A model generated the notes under the pieces. The model did not search any database. It was not told the DNA's origin and saw nothing but the letters and a program-made list of their open reading frames with translations. From assembly GCF_003050785.1 (NCBI RefSeq), contig NZ_QAOH01000009.1, positions 62,001-126,000 on the forward strand: 64,000 nucleotides of DNA, given 5' to 3'. Below, one piece after another: positions 34,246 to 43,503 of the stretch; positions within the stretch are counted from its first letter, which is position 1, and every line of letters begins with the position of its first letter. The translations under genes and the position numbers were made by a program. This DNA comes from Celeribacter persicus (GTDB lineage: Bacteria; Pseudomonadota; Alphaproteobacteria; Rhodobacterales; Rhodobacteraceae).

Positions 34246-35127
34246 ATGGCACTTGATGTGACTGCATCGGACAATGTCCTGCCGCGGCGGGCGATGAAAG
34301 CGGAAATGCTGGATGCGGAGACGGAGATGCAGCTTGCACGCGCCTGGCGGGACCAGCGCGACGAACAGGCGCTGCACCGTCTGATCACCGCCTATATGCG
34401 TTTGGCGATTTCGACGGCGGCGAAGTTCAAACGCTATGGCGCGCCGATGAGCGATCTTATTCAGGAGGCGGGGCTGGGGCTCATGAAAGCCGCCGAGAAA
34501 TTCGACCCCGATCGCGGCGTGCGGTTTTCGACCTATGCCGTGTGGTGGATCAAGGCCTCCGTGCAGGATTACGTCATGCGCAACTGGTCGCTGGTCCGGA
34601 CCGGGTCCACGTCGGCACAGAAATCGCTGTTCTTCAACATGCGCCGGGTTCAGGCTCGTCTTGAGCGCGAGGCAATGGCGCAGGGCGCGGCGCTTGACCG
34701 CGATCAACTGTTGCAGATGATCGCCATGGATTTGGGTGTGCCGCTGCGCGATGTCGAGATGATGGACGGGCGCTTGTCCGGCTCGGATTTCTCGCTGAAC
34801 GCCCAGCAATCCAGCGATGAAGAGGGGCGCGAATGGATCGAGACCCTCGCCGATGAAGGCGAAACCACCGCCGAGATGGTCGGTGAGGCGCATGATCAGG
34901 CGCAACTCAGGACTTGGCTCGGCGAAGCAATGGAGACGCTGAGTGAGCGGGAGCGCTTTATTCTGCGTGAGCGCAAGCTGGCAGATGAGCCGCGCACCTT
35001 GGAAAGCCTCGGTGAGGAGTTGTCTCTCTCCAAGGAGCGCGTGCGGCAATTGGAGGCCGGTGCTTTGCAGAAAATGCGCTCCATGCTTGAAACGAACCGC
35101 CGTGAGGTCCATCATTTCCTCTCATGA
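34246..35127 (+). CDS. rpoH: RNA polymerase sigma-32 family factor (RpoH2-like)
   Basis: A 293-residue group 3 sigma factor directing heat- or oxidative-stress transcription. Region 2 reads HRLITAYMRLAISTAAKFKRYGAPMSDLIQEAGLGLMKAAEKFDPDRGVRFSTYAVWWIKASVQDYVMRNW in overlapping motifs, the RpoH box starts QKSLFF at residue 125, and region 4 is TLESLGEELSLSKERVRQLEAGAL. Rhodobacteraceae usually have two rpoH genes; divergence from the canonical heat-shock form suggests the RpoH2 type responding to singlet oxygen, but this needs comparison. A GGAGG site precedes ATG 34246. The stop overlaps the ChaN-like gene (ATGA). Confidence 0.93.
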   Translation: MALDVTASDNVLPRRAMKAEMLDAETEMQLARAWRDQRDEQALHRLITAYMRLAISTAAKFKRYGAPMSDLIQEAGLGLMKAAEKFDPDRGVRFSTYAVWWIKASVQDYVMRNWSLVRTGSTSAQKSLFFNMRRVQARLEREAMAQGAALDRDQLLQMIAMDLGVPLRDVEMMDGRLSGSDFSLNAQQSSDEEGREWIETLADEGETTAEMVGEAHDQAQLRTWLGEAMETLSERERFILRERKLADEPRTLESLGEELSLSKERVRQLEAGALQKMRSMLETNRREVHHFLS

Positions 35128-35957
35128 GAGAGATCATTGCCCTCGCGGTCGTTCTGACTGCAAGCCCCGTTTATTCGGATCAGATCACGCCGGAGGCGCT
35201 TGAAAGCCTGCCCCCGGCGGATGTCGTGATTCTTGGCGAAATCCATGACAACCCGTTCCATCACGAACATCAGACGCGGGCGGTTGCAGCTTTCGCGCCG
35301 AAAGCGATTGTGTTCGAAATGTTGAGCCCGGAGCAGGCGAAGGTTGTTACGCCGGAACTGCGCAATGATGAGGCGGCTTTGGCGGCAGTTCTGGAATGGG
35401 AAAGTTCCGGCTGGCCGGATTTCTCCATGTATTACAGTATTTTTATCGCCAGCGATGCTCCGGTGTATGGTGCAGCCCTACCGCGCGAGGCCGTGCGCGC
35501 GGCGTTTTCCGAAGGGGCGGCGAAAAGCTTTGGCGAGGAGGCGGTGCGGTACGGGCTTGATCGCGCCTTGCCCGAGGAGGTTCAGGCCGCACGCGAAACA
35601 CTTCAGTTCGAGGCCCATTGCGCGGCGATGCCGCTGAATATGATGTCGGGTATGGTCGAGGCGCAGCGGCTTCGCGATGCCGGCTTTTCCCGCACTGTGA
35701 TCGAAGCTTATGAGGACACTGGCGGCCCCGTCGCGGTAATCACCGGCAACGGCCATGCACGCACCGACTGGGGCATGCCTGCGGCCCTGTCTCTGGCGGC
35801 CCCGGAATTGCGTGTCCTGTCCATCGGGCAGTTGGAAGACACGCCCGAAGAGACCCCGCCCTATGATCTATGGCTGGTCACCCTGCCTGTGGAGCGCGAC
35901 GATCCCTGTGCGGGGTTTGCGGTTCCATCCGGGGATGGGAACGAAGACGGGGGCTGA
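35124..35957 (+). CDS. ChaN-like haem-binding/Tiki-fold periplasmic protein
   Basis: A 277-residue protein with a signal peptide (MREIIALAVVLTASPVYS-DQ) and the ChaN_like domain: ADVVILGEIHDNPFHHEHQTRAVAAFAPKAIVFEML at the N-terminus and a C-terminal AVITGNGHARTDWGMPA. The GEIHDN and GNGHAR motifs are shared with the EreA/ChaN/Tiki superfamily of haem-binding or metalloprotease-like proteins. There is no lipobox Cys, unlike ChaN of Campylobacter. It is translationally coupled to rpoH, suggesting joint stress-related expression. The function is not proven. Confidence 0.82.
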   Translation: MREIIALAVVLTASPVYSDQITPEALESLPPADVVILGEIHDNPFHHEHQTRAVAAFAPKAIVFEMLSPEQAKVVTPELRNDEAALAAVLEWESSGWPDFSMYYSIFIASDAPVYGAALPREAVRAAFSEGAAKSFGEEAVRYGLDRALPEEVQAARETLQFEAHCAAMPLNMMSGMVEAQRLRDAGFSRTVIEAYEDTGGPVAVITGNGHARTDWGMPAALSLAAPELRVLSIGQLEDTPEETPPYDLWLVTLPVERDDPCAGFAVPSGDGNEDGG

Positions 35958-36022
35958 GCATTGTCTCAGGCCGGGGCTTGGCTTAGAACCGATCCTCGTA
36001 ACGCGCCCGAGGGAGAGCTGGC

Positions 36023-37222
36023 ATGCTGAACGGACGAACCATCCTGCTGATCATCGGCGGCGGCATTGCCGCGTTCAAATCGCTCGACCTGATCCGGCGT
36101 CTGCGGGAAGAGGGTGTGCGGGTGTTGCCGGTCCTGACGAAAGCCGCCGAGGAATTCGTGACGCCCCTGTCGGTGTCCGCTCTGGCCGCCGAGAAGGTCT
36201 ATCGCGATCTGTTCGACCTCACGGATGAGGCGGAGATGGGGCATATTGAACTGTCTCGCGCCGCCGATCTGGTCGTCGTCTCGCCCGCGACCGCCGATCT
36301 TCTTGGCAAGATGGCGGGGGGGCTCGCCAATGATCTGGCCTCCACGCTTTTGATGGCCACGGACAAACCCGTGCTGGTCGCCCCTGCGATGAATGTGCGG
36401 ATGTGGGAGCATCCCGCCTGTCAGCGTAATGTGTCGACGCTCAAAAGCGATGGTGTGCTGTTTGTCGGTCCCGAAGAGGGCAGCATGGCCTGTGGCGAAT
36501 TTGGTCCCGGTCGTCTGTCGGAGGTGCCCGACATCATCGCCGCCATTCGCAGTGCGCTGACCGAAGGGCCGTTAAAGGGCAAGCATATCCTCGTCACCTC
36601 CGGCCCGACCCACGAGCCGATTGATCCGGTGCGCTATATCGCCAACCGGTCCTCGGGGGCGCAGGGCACGGCGATTGCCAAGGCGCTGCGCGATCTCGGG
36701 GCCGATGTGAGTTTCGTGACCGGTCCCGCCGATGTGCCGCCACCGCGTGGAGTACGGGTGATTTCGGTGGAAACCGCGCGCGAGATGAAAGCGGCGGTGG
36801 ATGCCGCCTTGCCCGCCGATGCGGCGGTGTTTGCCGCCGCCGTGGCGGATTGGCGCGTGGTGTCCGAGAGTGGATCGAAGATCAAGAAAGAGCAGGGAAA
36901 GCTGCCTGTTCTGGAGTTTTCCGAAAATCCCGACATCCTGGCGCGTGTGAGCCAGATGATGGAAGGGCGCCCGCGTCTGGTGGTCGGTTTTGCCGCCGAG
37001 ACCGACGATGTGATCGCGCATGCGACCGCCAAACGCAAGCGCAAGGGCTGTGACTGGATCGTCGCCAATGACGTGTCGCCCGCCACGGGGATCATGGGAG
37101 GGGCGGAGAATGCCGTGACCCTGATCACCGAGCGCGGGGCCGAAGACTGGCCGCGCATGGGCAAGGATGAGGTGGCGCGCCAGCTTGCGCACCGGATCGC
37201 CGATCACCTGACTGGATCCTGA
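36023..37222 (+). CDS. coaBC: Bifunctional phosphopantothenoylcysteine decarboxylase/phosphopantothenate-cysteine ligase
   Basis: CoaBC performs two successive steps from 4'-phosphopantothenate to 4'-phosphopantetheine in CoA synthesis. The 399 residues have an N-terminal flavoprotein CoaC domain (GGGIAAFKSLDLIRRLREEG, VVVSPATADLLGKMAGGLANDLASTLL, APAMNVRMWEHPA and the catalytic Cys in SMACGEFGPGRL). The C-terminal CoaB domain has ILVTSGPTHEPIDPVRYIANRSSGAQG, AAVADWRV and KIKK. The panC-panB pair for pantothenate is 9 kb away. A downstream recurring element (37230-37254) separates it from dut. Confidence 0.96.
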   Translation: MLNGRTILLIIGGGIAAFKSLDLIRRLREEGVRVLPVLTKAAEEFVTPLSVSALAAEKVYRDLFDLTDEAEMGHIELSRAADLVVVSPATADLLGKMAGGLANDLASTLLMATDKPVLVAPAMNVRMWEHPACQRNVSTLKSDGVLFVGPEEGSMACGEFGPGRLSEVPDIIAAIRSALTEGPLKGKHILVTSGPTHEPIDPVRYIANRSSGAQGTAIAKALRDLGADVSFVTGPADVPPPRGVRVISVETAREMKAAVDAALPADAAVFAAAVADWRVVSESGSKIKKEQGKLPVLEFSENPDILARVSQMMEGRPRLVVGFAAETDDVIAHATAKRKRKGCDWIVANDVSPATGIMGGAENAVTLITERGAEDWPRMGKDEVARQLAHRIADHLTGS

Positions 37223-37229
37223 CCGGGCA

Positions 37230-37254
37230 TTGAGTATTTGAGCCATCAGAAAAC
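37230..37254 (+). repeat. Recurring downstream element, copy 2 (degenerate)
   Basis: TTGAGTATTT, GAG, then CCATCAGAAAAC lies 7 bases past the coaBC stop in the sense direction. It keeps GAGTATTT and the CA...A(G)AAAAC block of the other copies. Confidence 0.55.
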
Positions 37255-37268
37255 ATCGTGGAGAAGAT

Positions 37269-37736
37269 ATGAGCGTCGCAATCAGAATCCAGTGGCTCGA
37301 CGGGGCCGATCCCGAGATTAAACTGCCCTCCTATGAAACCGAACATGCGGCGGGGGGCGATGTGCGTGCGAATTTCCCGCCGGAGATGCGGGATGCGGGT
37401 GTCGTATTGGAATCGGGTGCACGGGCGCTGATCCCGACGGGCTTTGCGATGGAAATCCCGCCGGGATATGAGGTGCAGGTACGGCCGCGTTCGGGCCTCG
37501 CACTCAAGCACGGAATTTCTATGGTCAATACGCCGGGCACGATCGACGCGGATTATCGCGGACCGGTGGGTATTCTTCTGATCAACCACGGGCAAGAGCC
37601 GTTCCATGTGCCTCATGGTGAGCGCATCGGCCAGATGATCGTCGCGCCGGTGGTGCAGGGCGATTATACCGTGGTCGAAAGTCTTACCGACACCCTGCGC
37701 GGGGTGGGCGGGTTCGGTTCGACTGGGCGCAAATGA
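37269..37736 (+). CDS. dut: dUTP diphosphatase
   Basis: Dut hydrolyses dUTP to dUMP, protecting DNA from uracil and feeding thymidylate synthesis. The 155-residue subunit of the trimeric family shows all five motifs: AAGGDVRAN near the N-terminus, [46 protein letters not shown] and the flexible C-terminal arm [13 protein letters not shown] 37269 has GGAGA 6 bases before it. The TGA overlaps the start of the ThiF-like gene by 4 bases, and coaBC is just upstream, the common coaBC-dut arrangement. Confidence 0.97.
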   Translation: MSVAIRIQWLDGADPEIKLPSYETEHAAGGDVRANFPPEMRDAGVVLESGARALIPTGFAMEIPPGYEVQVRPRSGLALKHGISMVNTPGTIDADYRGPVGILLINHGQEPFHVPHGERIGQMIVAPVVQGDYTVVESLTDTLRGVGGFGSTGRK

Positions 37737-38773
37737 CGTATTTTCTGATCATCGCCGCCGTGCTCTGGGGGATCGGTTGGCTGACCGGCGCACCGACACG
37801 GGCACGTTGGGCGATGATTGGGGCTCTCTATCTTGCAGTCGTTCTTGCGCTTTTTGTGCTGCCCGAGGGGCATGCGCTGCGAATGAGTTTGGGCGGGTCT
37901 CCGGGCGAATGGCTTCTGATCGGCGTGGCGGCGGTGGTTGTCATGGCCTATCGCGCGGGGCTTTCGGCGCTGCGGCGTCGCGCGCAACCGACAGAATCTG
38001 AAGTCGCGAACGACAGTTTCCGTCCCGCAGAACTTGAGCGTTATATGCGGCACATTCTGCTGCGCGAGATCGGCGGACCGGGGCAGCGGAAGCTGAAAGA
38101 TGCAAGGGTTTTGGTCATCGGAGCCGGAGGGCTCGGCGCACCGGTGCTGGAATACCTTGCGGCCTCGGGGGTCGGTGTGATCGGTGTGATCGACCCCGAT
38201 GTGGTTGAGACCTCGAATCTGCAACGTCAGGTGATCCATACGGATGCGCGGTTGGGTCAGCCCAAGGTATACTCCGCCGCCGAGGCAATGAAAGCGCAGA
38301 ACCCGTTTATCGAAGTCCGCCCCTATCATCGCGCTTTCGATGAGAGCTGCATGGAGTTGGTGGCCGAATACGATCTGGTGCTCGACGGCACCGACAATTT
38401 CGACACGCGCTATCTGGTGAACCGTGCCTGTGTGACATATGGCAAGCCGTTGATCGCGGCGGCGATCACGCAATGGGAAGGTCAAATAAGCACCTATAAA
38501 TCCCATGAAAATGGACCTTGCTATCAATGTGTCTTCCCTGAGCGACCTGCGCCGGGCATGGTGCCCACCTGCGCCGAGGCGGGGGTTGCGGCGCCTTTAC
38601 CGGGAATCCTGGGGACCATGATGGCTATGGAAGCGGTCAAGGAAATTACCGGCGCGGGGCAGGGGCTTATGGGACGACTGATCATCCATGATGCGCTTTA
38701 TGCCGAGACGCGGAGCATCCGGGTCAAGCGGCGTGAGGATTGTCCGATCTGTGGCCACAAACATCACGATTAA
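37733..38773 (+). CDS. moeB: Membrane-anchored ThiF/MoeB/HesA family E1-like protein
   Basis: The 346 residues combine an N-terminal part with two to three hydrophobic helices ([51 protein letters not shown]) and a C-terminal E1-like adenylyltransferase. The catalytic domain has [17 protein letters not shown], the ATP loop [40 protein letters not shown], the catalytic-type Cys in PTCAEAGV, and zinc ligands CYQC and CPIC. It would adenylate the C-terminal Gly-Gly of a ubiquitin-like sulfur carrier (MoaD/ThiS). No moaD or thiS gene is adjacent. The membrane anchor is unusual for this family. It is coupled to dut. Confidence 0.88.
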   Translation: MTYFLIIAAVLWGIGWLTGAPTRARWAMIGALYLAVVLALFVLPEGHALRMSLGGSPGEWLLIGVAAVVVMAYRAGLSALRRRAQPTESEVANDSFRPAELERYMRHILLREIGGPGQRKLKDARVLVIGAGGLGAPVLEYLAASGVGVIGVIDPDVVETSNLQRQVIHTDARLGQPKVYSAAEAMKAQNPFIEVRPYHRAFDESCMELVAEYDLVLDGTDNFDTRYLVNRACVTYGKPLIAAAITQWEGQISTYKSHENGPCYQCVFPERPAPGMVPTCAEAGVAAPLPGILGTMMAMEAVKEITGAGQGLMGRLIIHDALYAETRSIRVKRREDCPICGHKHHD

Positions 38774-38839
38774 AAACCGCGTGACAGCCCTTTCCCTTAC
38801 CGCCTGCGAAGCATAGCTTTGTCGCCAAAGGAGACACGC

Positions 38840-40864
38840 ATGACCAACGCTTACCTGTCCGAGTGGAACACACCGTTCAACCTGCCGCCCTTCGCGGATT
38901 TGCGCGACGAGGATGTCAAACCTGCCGTTGAGGCCGCGCTTGAAGAGGGACGGGCGGCGATCAAGGCGATCGCGGAAAATCCCGAGGCTCCGACATTTTT
39001 CAACACGATCGAGGCGCTGGAAATGGCCGATGCGACCCTGTCGAAAGTGCTGGGCGCGTTTTACGGCATGGCGGGGGCGGACACCAATGACGTGCGTGAC
39101 AGTCTGATGCGCGAGCTGTCCCCGATACTTTCGGCCTACAGTTCGGAAATCACCGCCAACGAGGGGCTGTTCAACCGGATCGAGACGCTGTGGCAAAACC
39201 GGGAAATCCTTGATTCGACGGACGAACAGCAGCGCGTCCTAATGCTTACCCGCCGCTCTTTCGTGCGTTCCGGGGCTAAGCTCGAAGGCTCTGATAAAGA
39301 CCGGATGGCGGCGATCAAATCGCGGCTTGCCACACTGGGGACACAGTTCACCCAGAATCTTCTGGCGGATGAGCGCGAATGGTTCATGGAACTGACCGAG
39401 GACGATCTCGAAGGGCTGCCGCAATTCGTGGTCGATGCGGCGCGGGCAGCGGGCGAAGAGAAGGGCGCCGAGGGACCGGTCGTGACTCTGTCGCGCTCGC
39501 TCATCGTACCTTTCCTGCAATTCTCGCCGCGGCGCGATCTGCGCGAGAAGGCCTTCCGTGCCTGGGCTGCGCGCGGCGAGAATGGCAATGCAAACGACAA
39601 CCGTGAGATCGCGAAAGAGATTTTGGAGCTGCGCGAGGAGCGGGCCAAGCTTTTGGGGTATGAGAGTTTTGCTGCCTATAAGCTCGAAACCGAAATGGCG
39701 AAGACGCCGGAGCATGTCCGCGACCTGTTGATGCGGGTCTGGGAGCCGGCAAAAGAGGCGGCCGAGCGTGACGCCGCGATCCTGTCGGAGATGATGGCGG
39801 AGGACGGGGTGAATGGCGATCTGGAACCTTGGGACTGGCGCTATTATTCCGAAAAGCGCCGCAAGGCGGAGCACGATCTCGACGAGGCGGAGTTGAAGCC
39901 TTATCTGCAACTCGAACGGATGATCGAAGCGGCTTTTACCTGTGCCAACCGGCTTTTCGGCCTTGAGTTCACGCCGCTCGATGTGACCACTTATCATCCA
40001 GATGCGCGGGCATGGAACGTGACGCGGGATGGCAAGCATATCGCGGTGTTCATAGGCGATTATTTCGCACGCGGTTCGAAGCGCTCCGGTGCGTGGTGCA
40101 CCGCGATGCGCAGCCAGCAGAAACTCATGGGAGACATTCGCCCCATCGTGCTCAACGTATGCAATTTTGCCAAACCTCCGAAAGGCGAGGCAGCTTTGCT
40201 ATCCTATGACGATGCTCGGACCTTGTTCCACGAATTCGGTCACGCGCTGCACCAGATGCTCTCGGATGTGACTTACGAGTCGATCTCCGGCACCTCGGTC
40301 GCCCGCGATTTCGTCGAACTGCCGAGCCAACTTTACGAGCACTGGCTCGAAGTGCCCGAGGTGCTCGAAGAGTTTGCAACGCATGCGAAAACCGGCGCGC
40401 CGATGCCGCGCGATATGCTGGAGCGGCTGCTCGCTGCGCAGACCTACGATCAGGGATTTGCCACGGTCGAATACGTCGCTTCGGCACTGGTCGACCTCGA
40501 TTTCCACGACGGCTCCGCGCCGCAAGACCCGATGGCGGCGCAGGCGGAAACGCTTGTCCAGATCGGTATGCCGCATGCGATCACCATGCGCCATGCGACG
40601 CCGCATTTCTCGCATGTGTTCTCCGGCGATGGCTATAGTTCGGGCTATTACAGCTACATGTGGTCGGAGGTGATGGATGCGGATGCCTTCGAGGCGTTCG
40701 AGGACACCTCGCCCTTCGATCCGGTCATGGCGAAAAGCCTTGAGGAAAACATCCTTTCCAGGGGCGGCTCGAAAGATGCCGAAGAGCTTTACAAAGCCTT
40801 TCGGGGCCGCATGCCCGGCGTAGAGGCGTTGCTCAAGGGCCGTGGGCTTCTCGCCGCCGAGTGA
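38840..40864 (+). CDS. M3 family metallopeptidase (oligopeptidase A / dipeptidyl carboxypeptidase)
   Basis: A 674-residue zinc oligopeptidase that trims short peptides in the cytosol. The zinc motif HEFGH is in LFHEFGHALHQML (about residue 464), with the third ligand in the ESISGTSVARDFVELPSQLYEHW helix. The C-terminal block HFSHVFSGDGYSSGYYSYMWSEVMDADAF supplies the substrate-binding His/Tyr residues. Domain order and length match Dcp/OpdA. ATG 38840 (MTNAYLSEWNTPF) is preceded by AAAGGAG. The gene stands alone; the CDF transporter converges from the right. Confidence 0.95.
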   Translation: MTNAYLSEWNTPFNLPPFADLRDEDVKPAVEAALEEGRAAIKAIAENPEAPTFFNTIEALEMADATLSKVLGAFYGMAGADTNDVRDSLMRELSPILSAYSSEITANEGLFNRIETLWQNREILDSTDEQQRVLMLTRRSFVRSGAKLEGSDKDRMAAIKSRLATLGTQFTQNLLADEREWFMELTEDDLEGLPQFVVDAARAAGEEKGAEGPVVTLSRSLIVPFLQFSPRRDLREKAFRAWAARGENGNANDNREIAKEILELREERAKLLGYESFAAYKLETEMAKTPEHVRDLLMRVWEPAKEAAERDAAILSEMMAEDGVNGDLEPWDWRYYSEKRRKAEHDLDEAELKPYLQLERMIEAAFTCANRLFGLEFTPLDVTTYHPDARAWNVTRDGKHIAVFIGDYFARGSKRSGAWCTAMRSQQKLMGDIRPIVLNVCNFAKPPKGEAALLSYDDARTLFHEFGHALHQMLSDVTYESISGTSVARDFVELPSQLYEHWLEVPEVLEEFATHAKTGAPMPRDMLERLLAAQTYDQGFATVEYVASALVDLDFHDGSAPQDPMAAQAETLVQIGMPHAITMRHATPHFSHVFSGDGYSSGYYSYMWSEVMDADAFEAFEDTSPFDPVMAKSLEENILSRGGSKDAEELYKAFRGRMPGVEALLKGRGLLAAE

Positions 40865-40866
40865 AG

Positions 40867-40890
40867 GTTTTCCGATGGTCTGAATACTCA
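40867..40890 (-). repeat. Recurring downstream element, copy 3
   Basis: On the minus strand TGAGTATTC, AGA, then CCATCGGAAAAC lies 12 bases beyond the CDF transporter stop, in its sense direction, filling most of the 38-bp gap to the M3 peptidase stop. Confidence 0.55.
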
Positions 40891-40902
40891 AGCGCGAAGC
40901 GG

Positions 40903-41781
40903 TTAATCCGCCTCGCCCGCGACATCCTTGTGAATGATCACTTCTGCGTCGGGATAAGTTTCCAGAATGACGCGTTTCAGCCCGGCGGAGATTGCATGCG
41001 CCTCGCGCAGGGTCTGATCGCCATTGACCTCGATGTGAATGTTCACGAAGGGTTTGGACCCTGCCATGCGGGTTTTCAGATCGTGATAGGCATAGACGCC
41101 GGGGTAGTGTTGCGCCATTTCCCCGATCTCATCGACCATTTCCTGAGGGGCCGCACGGTCCATCAGCGCATCCCAGGCGCTTTTACCGATGTTGAGCGCA
41201 CCGAAGACAAGGATCGCCGCGGCGCCGAGGGCCACCACACTGTCGAGCCGGTCGAAGCCAAATGCCGATGAGGCGAGCAGCGCGGCAATGGCGCCGATGT
41301 TGGGTACGAGATCGCCAAGGTAATGCAGGCTGTCGGCGGAGACGACTTTGGAACGGGTGCGGCGCGCCACGTGTTTCTGCCAGAGGACCAGTGCAATGGT
41401 CAGGACAATGGAGAGGGTCATGACGCCGATACCGATGGCTTCCGAGGTCATTTCGAGCGGTGCCGGGGACAACAGTCTGCGCACGGAGGTGACGGCAATG
41501 ACACCGCCCGAGACGAGGATGAAGATCGACTGACCCAGAGCGGCGAGATCCTCGGCGGAGGTGTGCCCGAAGGTGTGGTCCTCATCGGGTGGACGCGAAG
41601 CATACCAGATCGCCAGCAATCCGCCCGAGGCCACCAGAAAATCCATCGCGCTGTCCGCGAGAGAGGCGGCAATCGACAGCGATCCGGTCGCACTCAGCGC
41701 CCAGATTTTCGCGATCACCAGAATGGTCGCAACACTGACAGAGGCGATCCCTGCCGAGAGATTCAGATGTTTCTCCTGCAT
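40903..41781 (-). CDS. Cation diffusion facilitator family transporter (FieF/YiiP type)
   Basis: A 292-residue inner-membrane divalent-metal/proton antiporter with six helices and a cytosolic ferredoxin-like domain. The metal site residues are in SLADSAMDFL (TM2) and DSLHYLGDLV (TM5, HxxxD), and the interhelix DHTFGHTSAEDLAALGQS motif is that of the family. The C-terminal domain has VNIHIEVNGDQTLREAHAIS and EVIIHKDV. The DxxxD plus HxxxD pattern fits zinc/iron/manganese export. It is a single gene converging on the M3 peptidase. Confidence 0.92.
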   Translation of the reverse strand: MQEKHLNLSAGIASVSVATILVIAKIWALSATGSLSIAASLADSAMDFLVASGGLLAIWYASRPPDEDHTFGHTSAEDLAALGQSIFILVSGGVIAVTSVRRLLSPAPLEMTSEAIGIGVMTLSIVLTIALVLWQKHVARRTRSKVVSADSLHYLGDLVPNIGAIAALLASSAFGFDRLDSVVALGAAAILVFGALNIGKSAWDALMDRAAPQEMVDEIGEMAQHYPGVYAYHDLKTRMAGSKPFVNIHIEVNGDQTLREAHAISAGLKRVILETYPDAEVIIHKDVAGEAD

Positions 41782-41808
41782 GGCCCCGTCATGCCCCGGA
41801 TCGTGGGC

Positions 41809-42798
41809 TTAGTCCAGCATCAGCTTGTCACGTATCCGCGCCCAGGCCCGGGTCGTGAAGTTGTCCTTGACGGGCTCAAGGCAGTGACGTTCGAGAAACC
41901 AGTGGAAATATCCCTCGTAATCGAAATCGGCCATGGTTTCGGGACCGAACTCGATCGCCGTTCTGAGGTCGACCACATTGCGTGGGGTCAGCGTGGCGTG
42001 CCAGTAATCGCTTTTGCCGCAGGTGATCACCGGCTTTTTCTGCATCAGCGCTTCGAAACCGGCGGAAGAATTCTGTGTGATCACGACTCGGGCGGCCTCG
42101 ATCAGATCATGTAGCGAAGCATCTGAAAGTTTCACATTCGGATGGTTTGCACAAAATTCGAGGATTTGTCGGCGTCCCTGCTTGCTTTGATGCGGGTGCG
42201 GTTTGACGTAAACCAGCGCATCGCGGTCGAAACTCGCCGCCGTGGCGATCATCTGTTCGGTCGTCAGATAAGCCGACCCCGGTACCTGTGTCTCACGGGG
42301 CTGACACAGAATCGTCGCGGTCGCCGGTCGCAGAGGCGCATCCATGCGCGGCTCCTGACGCAGCTTGGAGACGTTTTCGCGCAGCATGTAGCCGGTGACC
42401 CCGTTGAAGAAATACTCCGCCGCTTCGCGCCGTTCCGGATCGGGGCAATATTGCGCAAAACGCAGGGAACTGTCCTTGCCATGTCCGAGCTCGTCGAAAT
42501 ACCAGAAGCCCCAAAGATAGGAGGGGGAGGCGTGCAGGATCGTCGGTCCGTACATCGCGGGACCGCCGACGATGATGTGGAGATGATCGGTTTCCAGAAG
42601 TGCACGGGAGGTTCGGGAATTGCCTTCGACCAGATAGGTCGACAGCCCCTTGCCGGCGAGCATTGGCGTCAGCCGTGTGAAAAAATCATGCCTACCCTGC
42701 GCGAGGGCTTCATGCCAACTGCCATAGCCGTGGATCACACAGGATTTGAGCCCCGGCGGGATGTTACGGGCCGCGAGGGGGGACTTGATCTGCTCCAT
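41809..42798 (-). CDS. KpsC/KpsS-like capsule polysaccharide biosynthesis protein
   Basis: A 329-residue cytosolic protein resembling the capsule-synthesis Caps_synth family (KpsC/LpsZ, KpsS), which includes beta-Kdo transferases for capsule lipid anchors. Supporting motifs are VIHGYGSWHEALAQG, LVYVKPHPHQSKQG (the basic KPHP active loop), LIEAARVVITQNSSAGFEALMQKKPVITCGKSDYWHATLTPR with the typical NSS-GFEAL nucleotide-sugar-site signature. There is no export gene set nearby, so it is an orphan. The SH3-domain gene lies 5 bases upstream in the same direction. The sugar and acceptor cannot be told. Confidence 0.78.
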   Translation of the reverse strand: MEQIKSPLAARNIPPGLKSCVIHGYGSWHEALAQGRHDFFTRLTPMLAGKGLSTYLVEGNSRTSRALLETDHLHIIVGGPAMYGPTILHASPSYLWGFWYFDELGHGKDSSLRFAQYCPDPERREAAEYFFNGVTGYMLRENVSKLRQEPRMDAPLRPATATILCQPRETQVPGSAYLTTEQMIATAASFDRDALVYVKPHPHQSKQGRRQILEFCANHPNVKLSDASLHDLIEAARVVITQNSSAGFEALMQKKPVITCGKSDYWHATLTPRNVVDLRTAIEFGPETMADFDYEGYFHWFLERHCLEPVKDNFTTRAWARIRDKLMLD

Positions 42799-42803
42799 CG
42801 GAG

Positions 42804-43337
42804 TTACTCCAGAATTTCATCCGGACGCACTCCCCAGAGCCCGGATTTCAACGCCCAGCCTTTCTGCCCGTCGGCAGAGACCTTGCACCATGAGACATCA
42901 CATTCGAGAAGGCGCAGGATGACGTTTTTTTCCGCCTGCGCATTCAGTCGGGAGGTAGGATCGGGGCGGGAAAACAGGTCGATACTGTCGTCCATCACGA
43001 GCGCGGTCCGCACCCCGGAAATCAGAGAATAATGCAGCCAGCCGGTTGCGCCCTCGATGTCGCGTACCCGTCGCCAGTGGCCGTATTCGGCAATGACTTC
43101 AAGCGGGTAGCCGCGATGGACGAAAACCCAGTCAATGCGGTGCGACAGCGACGGCCCGCGCCGCACATTGGCCTTGTCGCTCTTGAGCGAGACGAAGCGT
43201 GGCAGAGGCAAGTTGGTCACCTGACCACGGGTCGGGTTGTCCGCCGCCTGTCCCGCAAGGGGCGCCAGCAACAGCATGCAAAGCATCACCGCCTTGATCA
43301 GGGTCTGTCCCGCAAGAAATCGACCACTGTTCATCAT
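42804..43337 (-). CDS. Secreted SH3-domain protein
   Basis: A 177-residue protein with a signal peptide (LIKAVMLCMLLLAPLAGQA-AD) followed by two bacterial SH3 (SH3_4, PF06347-like) units: RFVSLKSDKANVRRGPSLSHRIDWVFVHRGYPLEVIAEYGHWRRVRDIEGATGWLHYSLIS split by motif, then SIDLFSRPDPTSRLNAQAEKNVILRLLECDVSWCKVSADGQKGW. Such proteins sit in the periplasm and are thought to bind cell-wall ligands. ATG 43337 is preferred; a second ATG follows directly. It leads a two-gene unit with the capsule-type gene and is divergent from the 2-hydroxyacid dehydrogenase (166-bp gap). Confidence 0.85.
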   Translation of the reverse strand: MMNSGRFLAGQTLIKAVMLCMLLLAPLAGQAADNPTRGQVTNLPLPRFVSLKSDKANVRRGPSLSHRIDWVFVHRGYPLEVIAEYGHWRRVRDIEGATGWLHYSLISGVRTALVMDDSIDLFSRPDPTSRLNAQAEKNVILRLLECDVSWCKVSADGQKGWALKSGLWGVRPDEILE

Positions 43338-43503
43338 TGCCAACCCGATTTGTCGCCTACCCGATTTGCCCGCTCTGTGGCAGGCCCGCGTGATACGCCT
43401 GTCGCCTTGCCTGTCATGCCCGATCTTATCCTTTACGCCTTGCCGGGATGCAATCGAGTTTGCCAGTATGGGACAGAAAAAGAAAGGGAGTGAGGTCGCG
43501 ATC

